Shown here: in pieces, positions 57,979-64,000 of the stretch | Numbering within the stretch: the stretch's first letter is position 1 | How the letters are laid out: every line of letters begins with the position of its first letter | Source of the DNA: Shewanella fidelis ATCC BAA-318 | GTDB lineage: Bacteria; Pseudomonadota; Gammaproteobacteria; Enterobacterales; Shewanellaceae | NCBI RefSeq assembly: GCF_000518605.1 | Contig: NZ_JADX01000017.1 | Span: forward strand, 1 to 64,000 | Length of the DNA: 64,000 nt | Direction: 5' to 3' | The notes under the pieces: model-generated | The model's input: only the letters and a program-made list of their open reading frames with translations | Told to the model about the DNA's origin: nothing | Databases searched by the model: none | Made by a program: the position numbers and the translations under genes

Positions 57979-58851
57979 TTAGAATTGATAGCTAATCGAT
58001 AACATAGGGCCAGTAAAACTATAGTAAATATTGTAATCGGCGAGCTTGATATCGGCTTCGGTAAATGTGGAGGCGTATTCAACATCGACCTCGTAGTAAT
58101 TAAATGCTGCTGTCATATGCCAGTTTTCGCTTATTTCAGCTTCAACGCCTAAGCGAACGTCGACTAATCCGCCTTTCAGATCATCAAGCTTAATATAGAA
58201 ATACTGGGCATGACCATTGAGTTTAAAACCTGGGTAAAATTCATAAGCACCATAGACACCAATATCTGGCAGTGGTGCTGAAAGTTTTTCATCGACAACT
58301 TTAGGTACATCAATTGTATCGGGGCAACGATTTTCTGTGCTGGCGTCACAGATCCCAATTTTGCCTTTAAATGCGGTTTTAATAAACATAGCATGCAGGC
58401 CTACAGATACACCTACATCATAGTTGTCGCCCTGCCAAACGTCATAACCGTAACCGATACGCATGATATCGATATTGAGGGTACTATCGAGTGAAATACC
58501 TGACTTTACGTCATAGGTCGTATCATCCCAAGTAAATTGAAAAGGCTTCTCTACGGATTGAACTAGTGCATTGCGGTGGAGTTGTTTCCAGTCAACATAC
58601 AGAATATGGCGATCATTGAAATGGTGGGAGAATTCAAAAAAAGGTAAAAACTGTGACTCTTCAAGTTTTAAGTCAGACTCGAAATCCAGAGTAAAAGCGT
58701 TACCTAAAATAGGATCGTTAACATCAATCGTAGAGTCGGTGTTGGCATAAAATCCACCAATACGAATAACAGTGTTATTGCCGGCTAAAGCCAAGGGACT
58801 TGCAATTAATACAAGTAAACTAATGCTGCGAATGATGAAACTTTTAAGCAT
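57979..58851 (-). CDS. Outer-membrane beta-barrel protein, unknown substrate
   Basis: 290-residue protein with a signal peptide (ASPLALA|GNN, cleavage near 24) and alternating strand sequence ending in the barrel signature LSISYQF. The overall pattern resembles OmpW/outer-membrane receptor-like small barrels, but I do not recognise a defined family. Two cysteines in a loop (GICDAS and NRCPD) may form a disulfide. ATG 58851 follows GGAGT; the longer frame to 59001 has no ribosome site and no signal peptide at its start. Confidence 0.7.
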   Translation of the reverse strand: MLKSFIIRSISLLVLIASPLALAGNNTVIRIGGFYANTDSTIDVNDPILGNAFTLDFESDLKLEESQFLPFFEFSHHFNDRHILYVDWKQLHRNALVQSVEKPFQFTWDDTTYDVKSGISLDSTLNIDIMRIGYGYDVWQGDNYDVGVSVGLHAMFIKTAFKGKIGICDASTENRCPDTIDVPKVVDEKLSAPLPDIGVYGAYEFYPGFKLNGHAQYFYIKLDDLKGGLVDVRLGVEAEISENWHMTAAFNYYEVDVEYASTFTEADIKLADYNIYYSFTGPMLSISYQF

Positions 58852-59220
58852 TAAAAGTGACTCCGTCGTTCTTATTTTTGTAGTTAGATAATGACGCTTT
58901 ATTATTATTTTCATCCCTAGCATAGCAGGATCTTTCTTGTTGTGAATAAATTGTTTCAAAAAAGTAGCTTTTATTTGATCTGTACTAATAATATTACTCA
59001 TCCCCCTTTAGCAGAGCTAAATGGTATTAATCTAAGAGTTGATATACTGCTAAGGATTTATGGGGAGTGAGGGGGGAATCATGGAGGATTATGCTGAGGT
59101 GTAAGTGCTGTTATGGATTAAATGATTGACTAATTAGCAGTAGCTAATGTCGGTTACTAATACAAGTTATTATGGCGAACTAACAATAGATTAATTCGCC
59201 GTTACCTTACACTGTCCGCT
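58852..59220. other. Gap between barrel gene and dgkA
   Basis: About 370 bases of AT-rich DNA. A purine-rich patch with two good ribosome-like sites (around 59071-59090) is followed only by a seven-codon frame, so no gene is called. No hairpin or repeat stands out. Confidence 0.4.
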
Positions 59221-59592
59221 TTAGATCAGTTTAGGCAATAGAATAATAGCCCAGGTAAGACCGCAAAACATTAAGCTCATGAAAACAGCTGCAGATGCAA
59301 TATCTTTTGCTTGACCGCTCAGAGGATGGTGTTCGTCACTAATCCTATCAACGACAGCTTCAATTGCTGAATTAATTAACTCGACAATTAACACTAAAAA
59401 TAGACCTAAAATGAGTAATACCCGCTCAACTTGGCTAGCATCTACAAATAATGCAATGGGCAACATGATTGCTGCTAAGACCAATTCTTGACGGAAAGCC
59501 GCTTCATTTTTCCACGCTGATTTTAAACCTTGTATAGAAAACCCTGTTGCTCTAATGACACGCTTTATCCCTTGATTATTAGCTGGTTTCAT
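59221..59592 (-). CDS. dgkA: Diacylglycerol kinase
   Basis: Integral inner-membrane enzyme of 123 residues that phosphorylates diacylglycerol from membrane-derived oligosaccharide or LPS modification, returning it to phosphatidic acid. Three TM segments; the conserved ELINSAIEAVVDRISDEHHPLSGQAKD region (split here as ELINSAIEAVVDRI and AKDIASAAV) holds the catalytic and magnesium residues. Length matches E. coli DgkA (122). No eptA neighbour is present, unlike in some relatives. Confidence 0.96.
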   Translation of the reverse strand: MKPANNQGIKRVIRATGFSIQGLKSAWKNEAAFRQELVLAAIMLPIALFVDASQVERVLLILGLFLVLIVELINSAIEAVVDRISDEHHPLSGQAKDIASAAVFMSLMFCGLTWAIILLPKLI

Positions 59593-59807
59593 AGTGTTCC
59601 ATTATTTGGTTATGCCAATGAGTTAACACTCAAATTGGTGTACACGTTACGTTTTCGAAGATTATAGCATGAACAAATTATCTATAAATCCTCGCTAGAT
59701 ATGATGGAAAAGCTAAAGCCGAGGCGTTCAGATCATTTTGGCACTTGTGAGGATGTTACCTAAACTTACATCACAGGATGTGAATTGATTTGCAAGGAGC
59801 AATTATT

Positions 59808-60668
59808 ATGTCTATTCGTTATACACTGTTGTTGCTATTGAGTTTATCCTACACGGCTGAGGCACCAGCTGCTTCTAAGTTAGCAGTTCCTTCGCTAAAG
59901 CCATCTATCCAACTTGCTTCAAGGCAGTCAGAGCCTATCTCACAACTATCGGATTACTTAATCAGTGAAAAACTTGATGGTGTCAGAGGCTATTGGGACG
60001 GTAAAACACTATATAGTCGTTCAGGACGAAAAATAGCGGCGCCAGCTTGGTTTACTGCAGGCTTTCCAGACTATGCATTAGATGGTGAGTTATGGATCTC
60101 CCGCGGTGCATTTGAGCAAGTATCGGCCATTGTGAGGAAATCTTCTGCAACAGATAAAGAATGGCAAAGCATACGTTTTATGGTATTTGATTTGCCCGGC
60201 GAGAAAGTAGCGTTTGAGTTACGCTATCAAAAAGCAGTCAACGAGTTGAGTGATATCAGCCCTTATTTGCAGGTGTTAGTGCAATACTCACTCAATGATC
60301 AAAAGCAACTTGATACTCATTTGCAAGCAGTGATAGCCGAAGGCGGTGAAGGGCTCATGCTGCATAAAAAGTCAGCGCTTTACCAGGTTGGACGCAGCCA
60401 AGATATCGTTAAGCTCAAACCTTTTTATGATGCAGAGGCAACCGTTATTGCCCATAAAGCAGGTAAAGGAAAGTATAGTGGTATGCTTGGTGCGTTAGTC
60501 GTTGAAAATAAGCAAGGTAAAATATTCAAGTTGGGAAGCGGCTTTACTGATGCGGAGCGTTTAAATCCACCTCGCATTGGTAGTTTGGTTACTTATAAAT
60601 ATTATGGCGTAACCCAAAAAGGTACACCTAGATTCGCCAGTTTTTTACGGGTAAGAGAAGCACATTAA
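59808..60668 (+). CDS. Secreted ATP-dependent DNA ligase, Lig E type
   Basis: Minimal ATP-dependent DNA ligase of 286 residues: nucleotidyltransferase plus OB domain only. Motif I KLDGVRG has the adenylated Lys55; EGGEGLMLH (motif IV) and DIVKLKP (motif V) follow. The N-terminal signal peptide (LLLLLSLSYTAEAPAA) indicates periplasmic export, unlike replicative NAD ligase. Lig E proteins are thought to seal nicks in extracellular or incoming DNA, in competence or biofilm. ATG 59808 follows AAGGAG. No competence gene is adjacent. Confidence 0.88.
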   Translation: MSIRYTLLLLLSLSYTAEAPAASKLAVPSLKPSIQLASRQSEPISQLSDYLISEKLDGVRGYWDGKTLYSRSGRKIAAPAWFTAGFPDYALDGELWISRGAFEQVSAIVRKSSATDKEWQSIRFMVFDLPGEKVAFELRYQKAVNELSDISPYLQVLVQYSLNDQKQLDTHLQAVIAEGGEGLMLHKKSALYQVGRSQDIVKLKPFYDAEATVIAHKAGKGKYSGMLGALVVENKQGKIFKLGSGFTDAERLNPPRIGSLVTYKYYGVTQKGTPRFASFLRVREAH

Positions 60669-60793
60669 ATAGCGAATTTGCTGCAGTCTTACATTTTATT
60701 TTGCAATTAGTCTTGCAATATTGTGGCTTAAATTTAGCCAAAGATTATTTCTTACAACTAGAAATAGCATTGCGGTTTTTAAGGTAATAACGA

Positions 60794-60822
60794 TAAGGGC
60801 TCACGATGTTTGTTGAGCCCTT
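60794..60822. terminator. Hairpin between DNA ligase and nitroreductase
   Basis: Perfect 10-bp stem TAAGGGCTCA / TGAGCCCTTA with a nine-base loop, between convergent genes. The T-run is weak. Confidence 0.6.
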
Positions 60823-60874
60823 AATAAATCCATTATAGGAATGAGTTGTTTGCTGTGGGGATTCTTGCTCTAAA

Positions 60875-61531
60875 TTACAATACCTGCACAACTTGCTCTA
60901 CAGGTAAACGTGATTTTGGCAATGCAGCATTGTAATCTTCAGAGTTGTGATGATAACCCATAGCTAACGCCACACCGCAAACATAACCATCAAGCTCTTC
61001 TTTAAAGATTTCGCCAATCAGCGCACTATCAACACCTTCCATTGTGGTGGAGTCAATACCTAAACGTGCAAGTACGTGTAAGGTATTACCCAGTGCTAAA
61101 TATGTTTGCGCTTTTGTCCAAGTAGAGTTGTCGCCATTTTCATCTGTATTTAATTCAACAAAGGCGTAGGCTCCAAAAGCCTGCTCGCGCTCTTCAGGTT
61201 TTGTGCGTTTGTCTTCAATACCTTTATCAACCACTTTTGCATAATCGTCACGAGTATATTTTGGGTTGTGAGCAAACAGCACTATGTGTGAAGCCGCTTT
61301 GATATGTGGCTGATTAAATTGGAAGTTATTGGCAAAGGTGTCATGCATACGTTGCTTAGCTTCGTCACTCTCAATGACAATAAACTTCCAAGGCTGTGAA
61401 TTAATTGACGAAGCTGATAGGTTCATCGCTTGGTAAATTACATCAAGATCTTGCTGAGGAATGCGCTTCGATGGGTCATAGCGCTTTGCAGTGTAACGGC
61501 TTTCTAGATCTGCAATAATTGGGTGAGTCAT
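60875..61531 (-). CDS. nfsB: Oxygen-insensitive NAD(P)H nitroreductase, NfsB type
   Basis: FMN-dependent flavoprotein of 218 residues that reduces nitroaromatics and quinones with NAD(P)H. The N-terminal segment SRYTAKRYDPSKRI, the FMN contact LSASSINSQPWKFIVIES and later FVELNTDENGDN match NfsB. The end GYHHNSEDYNAALPKSRLP is also family-like. The start is ATG 61531 (AGGA six bases upstream) rather than ATG 61537. Its physiological substrate is unknown. An inverted repeat 96 bases upstream may regulate it. Confidence 0.92.
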   Translation of the reverse strand: MTHPIIADLESRYTAKRYDPSKRIPQQDLDVIYQAMNLSASSINSQPWKFIVIESDEAKQRMHDTFANNFQFNQPHIKAASHIVLFAHNPKYTRDDYAKVVDKGIEDKRTKPEEREQAFGAYAFVELNTDENGDNSTWTKAQTYLALGNTLHVLARLGIDSTTMEGVDSALIGEIFKEELDGYVCGVALAMGYHHNSEDYNAALPKSRLPVEQVVQVL

Positions 61532-61878
61532 ATTCATTTCCTAATGTTAAGCGGTACAAGCAATTTAAACGTTGTCGCTATGCTACCTAGATCTCTGCAA
61601 TCGAAAAACAGTGATTTAGTTGAATGATTATCAAGATTCTATTGATAATAGATTGTTGAGCTCATAGATAATGATTACGCTCTTTGTATAGTTTAGTTTG
61701 AATGTAGAACTAAGTTAGGTAGATAGTGGCTTGTTGAATTTAGCCGAAAATACAGTTTTGAGTTGAGTCGCTAGTCACACATTGGTTTAACTATGGGTTA
61801 CTAATAACATTGAATCCTTGGTTAAATACCCAATGGTATTCAGGAGTAATTAATTTTATAAGTCGTAAATGAGGAACT
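61532..61878. other. Divergent promoter region nfsB / phosphatase gene
   Basis: About 345 bases between divergent genes. Contains the ATTATCAA-N7-TTGATAAT inverted repeat (61627-61649). The rest is AT-rich without clear sites; no coding potential was found. Confidence 0.45.
61627..61649. promoter_or_regulatory. Operator-like inverted repeat
   Basis: ATTATCAA-GATTCTA-TTGATAAT, perfect 8-bp arms with a 7-base spacer. It lies 96-118 bases upstream of nfsB. The protein that might bind it is unknown; the Fur consensus does not fit. Confidence 0.4.
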
Positions 61879-62370
61879 ATGCCAACAAAAATTAATGCTG
61901 TTCTATTTGTATGTATGGGCAACATATGTCGCTCTCCTTCTGCTGAAGCGATGTTTAAAGCAAAGGCGGCAGAGGCAGGTCTTGACATTGAGGTTGATTC
62001 TGCAGGCACGATTGCTTATCACCAAGGTAATCCACCCGATAAACGTTCTGTTGCTGCGGGTATAAAACGTGGCTTGGATTTTACCGGAATGAAAGCAAGA
62101 CAAGTTGAGTTGAACGATTTTAGCCATTTTGACTTAATTCTGGCTGCTGATAAGCAAAACTTACACGACTTACAGCGTATTTGTCCGCCACAGTTTCAAT
62201 CTAAGCTAGCATTAATCTTAGACTTTTGTGAATTTGAAGCTGGTATTGAAAATTATGTTGAAGTGCCTGATCCCTATTACGGTGAGGGAGATGGATTTGA
62301 GCTGGTATTAGATCTTCTCGATAATAGCTGTAGCCAACTAGTGCAGCGCTTGCAAAGGGGAACGCTTTAA
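61879..62370 (+). CDS. Low-molecular-weight protein-tyrosine phosphatase
   Basis: Cytoplasmic cysteine phosphatase of 163 residues. The P-loop CMGNICRS (CX5RS) is at about residues 12-19, and the general-acid loop is PDPYYGEGDGF. Length fits this family. No adjacent tyrosine kinase or polysaccharide genes exist, so it resembles stand-alone arsenate-reductase-like LMW phosphatases such as YfkJ rather than Wzb. Substrate unknown. Confidence 0.88.
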   Translation: MPTKINAVLFVCMGNICRSPSAEAMFKAKAAEAGLDIEVDSAGTIAYHQGNPPDKRSVAAGIKRGLDFTGMKARQVELNDFSHFDLILAADKQNLHDLQRICPPQFQSKLALILDFCEFEAGIENYVEVPDPYYGEGDGFELVLDLLDNSCSQLVQRLQRGTL

Positions 62371-62394
62371 CAGCATACAGCATAAGCTTGAAGT

Positions 62395-62424
62395 TAAAAA
62401 AGCGCTAATATTAGCGCTTTTTTA
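62395..62424. terminator. Bidirectional terminator
   Basis: Perfect palindromic stem AAAAAGCGCTAATATTAGCGCTTTTT between the phosphatase and the GTPase genes (split here as AGCGCTAA / TTAGCGCT with no true loop beyond AT). T-runs on both strands. Confidence 0.88.
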
Positions 62425-62443
62425 ATGAGAGAGATGGCATAAA

Positions 62444-63382
62444 TTAGCTTAAACGCTTACCTGAACGTTTTAGGCGCTCTTGCTCTTTACGCGCTTGCTC
62501 TTTAGCCTCTTTTTCTGCCAGCAATCTTGCTACTTCGATTTTTTCGACTTCGGCCATTTCTGGAGTCTCCAGTGACAATTGACCTATGCGTCCTGCGCGA
62601 TAGTCGTGGAGTAAGACTTCTGATGCTTTATGCAAATCGATTCGTCCGCCCGGACGCAATGCCCCGCGGTTACGCCCAATAGCCTCAAGCAATTCAATAT
62701 CGGTATCTGGCATTTGTTTGATTTTATAGCGCTCGGCAATTTCATTTGGATAAGCCGTTAAGAAATACTCTGCGGCAAACATGGCCACATCTTCATATTC
62801 CATAGCTGTGTCTTTAATTGCTCCTGTCACAGCAAGGCGATAACTGCTTTTATCGTTATCTACTTTTGGCCACAAAATACCTGGCGTGTCAGACAATACG
62901 ATGCCATTTTTTAAGTTGATACGCTGCTGGGTTTTAGTCACGGCAGGCTCGTTACCTGTTTTGGCGATCATTCTGCCTGCAAGGGTATTGATAATGGTGG
63001 ATTTGCCTACGTTAGGGATCCCCATGATCATGGTGCGAATATCTTTTTCGATTTTGTCGCGACTCGGTACAAATTTACGGCATAAATCTGGAATTTTTTT
63101 AACTTGTCCAGCTTGTAATGTCGTGATTGCCATTGCCTTAACACCTTGTTCTTGTTCAAGGTATTCAATCCAAGCTTGAGTCGTTTTAGGATCGGCTAAG
63201 TCTGATTTATTCAGTAGTTTGATACAAGGCTTGTCACCGCGAAGCTTCTGCACCATAGGGTTTTCACTACTGTAGGGGATCCTCGCATCAAGCACTTCTA
63301 TAACTAGATCGACTTGAGGCATAACCTCTTCAATCTCTTTGCGTGCTTTGTGCATGTGTCCCGGATACCACTGAATTGCCAT
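62444..63382 (-). CDS. Circularly permuted GTPase, YlqF/RbgA family
   Basis: Ribosome-assembly GTPase of 312 residues with permuted motif order G4-G5-G1-G2-G3: LNKSD comes first, then GIPNVGKS (P-loop), then DTPG. In Bacillus RbgA matures the 50S subunit; the Gram-negative relatives are less studied. It starts AIQWYPGHMHKARKEI, as in the family. The C-terminus is a lysine- and glutamate-rich coiled tail (KEAKEQARKEQERLKR) that could contact rRNA. Convergent with the phosphatase gene. Confidence 0.92.
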   Translation of the reverse strand: MAIQWYPGHMHKARKEIEEVMPQVDLVIEVLDARIPYSSENPMVQKLRGDKPCIKLLNKSDLADPKTTQAWIEYLEQEQGVKAMAITTLQAGQVKKIPDLCRKFVPSRDKIEKDIRTMIMGIPNVGKSTIINTLAGRMIAKTGNEPAVTKTQQRINLKNGIVLSDTPGILWPKVDNDKSSYRLAVTGAIKDTAMEYEDVAMFAAEYFLTAYPNEIAERYKIKQMPDTDIELLEAIGRNRGALRPGGRIDLHKASEVLLHDYRAGRIGQLSLETPEMAEVEKIEVARLLAEKEAKEQARKEQERLKRSGKRLS

Positions 63383-63448
63383 GTGTGCGCTCTACTATCA
63401 AATTACATAATTGAAAGGATTTTACCTTGTAATGCTTAAGTTTAACAA

Positions 63449-63475
63449 ACAAAAAGCACCCTAAGGTGCTTTTTG
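63449..63475 (-). terminator. Terminator of the 2OG oxygenase gene
   Basis: AAAAAGCACC pairs with GGTGCTTTTT around loop CTAA, with a T-run on the minus strand. Confidence 0.88.
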
Positions 63476-63499
63476 GCTGCATATTGGGTATTAATGGTG

Positions 63500-64000
63500 C
63501 TAAATCACGCCTAATTCACGTAGGCGCTCCATTAGGTAGCTATCGGCTGTATATTTGTCTGATAGTTTTACTTGTGGGTTTGGGTGCAGAAAAAGGGGTA
63601 ATGAGATCCTTGATTTACCTTTATCTAGCCCTTCTGGGTTGATGACTCTATGGCTTGTTGACGGGAAGTAACCATTAGATGCTTCTTGTAGCATGTCGCC
63701 AATATTAATAATTAGGTTGCCAAAATCACTTGGCACATCAATCCAAGTGCCATCTTTTAGTTGCACTTGTAGTCCAGGTTCATTTGCAGCAGGTAACACC
63801 GTTAGTAGGTTAATGTCTTCGTGCGCTGCTGCACGGATAGCGCCCATTTCTTCATCGCCTGACATAGGGGGATAATGCAGTACACGCAGCAGCGTTTTTT
63901 GGCTATTTTCAATCATTTTGGGTAGGGCAATTGAAAAGTGCTGTTTTACCTCATCAGGTGAGTGTTGCTCAACCCAATCGAGTAATTCGGCTGCTAAGCG
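63500..64000 (-). CDS. 2-oxoglutarate/Fe(II) oxygenase, isopenicillin N synthase-like (partial)
   Basis: C-terminal 166 residues of a non-heme iron oxygenase; the frame stays open to the window edge, so the start is outside. Iron ligands are His and Asp in AAHEDINLLTVL and the distal His in STSHRVINP, with the 2-oxoglutarate-binding arginine in KSRISLPLFLHP. The LLRVLHYPPM stretch and the closing YLMERLRELGV fit the isopenicillin N synthase-like family. Substrate unknown; such proteins act on small molecules. A terminator follows. Confidence 0.88.
   Translation of the reverse strand, partial: RLAAELLDWVEQHSPDEVKQHFSIALPKMIENSQKTLLRVLHYPPMSGDEEMGAIRAAAHEDINLLTVLPAANEPGLQVQLKDGTWIDVPSDFGNLIINIGDMLQEASNGYFPSTSHRVINPEGLDKGKSRISLPLFLHPNPQVKLSDKYTADSYLMERLRELGVI

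Noticed and set aside
61627..61649. Fur box
   Set aside because: The arms and spacer do not match GATAATGATAATCATTATC or the 6-1-6 pattern.

Overview
The window reads as a chromosomal segment of a marine gammaproteobacterium, most likely Shewanella. This is inferred from gene content and order recalled for that genus: ppsR/ppsA beside a YdiJ-type oxidase and a CrbR-type regulator; leucine dehydrogenase; monomeric isocitrate dehydrogenase; the cspD/clpS-clpA/infA/bpt/aat block; and a proteobacterial dedicated sortase locus. No search was run. Most of the window is housekeeping DNA. The accessory signals are one decayed IS3-family element, three copies of a MITE-like repeat and the sortase locus.

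Layout. 1-2.4 kb: tRNA-Lys, a repeat-bearing gap, a DcaP-like porin and glutaredoxin. 2.4-13.5 kb: radD, then an acetate-switch region with acs divergent from the transporter-histidine kinase crbS, a repeat lipoprotein, an amine-oxidase-like flavoenzyme, the response regulator crbR and an acyl-CoA thioesterase. 13.6-22 kb: aroH, divergent ppsR/ppsA, a YdiJ-type flavin/Fe-S oxidase and a DUF1285 protein. 22-25.6 kb: MarR regulator, small envelope proteins, leucine dehydrogenase and a DUF4826-like protein. 25.6-31.4 kb: a minus-strand run rluE-nudJ-(small ORF)-mnmA-hflD-purB-roxA, mostly RNA and ribosome modification. 31.7-39 kb: icd, cspD, clpS-clpA, infA, bpt and aat; clpS, clpA, bpt and aat together form the N-degron pathway. 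39-46 kb: glycine-zipper protein, MocR regulator facing a LysE-type exporter, GST, trhO, yegD and creA. 46.1-47.4 kb: IS3-family element. 47.4-49.4 kb: prepilin-like protein and metC. 49.4-56.5 kb: pdsS-pdsR divergent from pdsO, sortase substrate and sortase. 56.6-64 kb: diguanylate cyclase, outer-membrane barrel, dgkA, secreted ATP-dependent DNA ligase, nitroreductase, low-molecular-weight phosphatase, YlqF-type GTPase and an edge-truncated 2-oxoglutarate/iron oxygenase.

How it fits together. The 2.4-22 kb region is centred on acetate use and gluconeogenesis: acetyl-CoA synthetase, its presumed sensor and regulator, and PEP synthase with its regulatory kinase. A near-identical palindrome (TAGAC[C/T]TTGGTCTA) lies in the acs/crbS gap and upstream of crbR, and is a candidate CrbR site. 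The most unusual system is the sortase locus. It holds one class GN sortase, one adjacent VIT/vWA substrate with an LPQTG tail, an OmpA-like partner and a private two-component system whose kinase has a CBM9/DOMON-like sensor. Sortase anchoring in a Gram-negative envelope is poorly understood.
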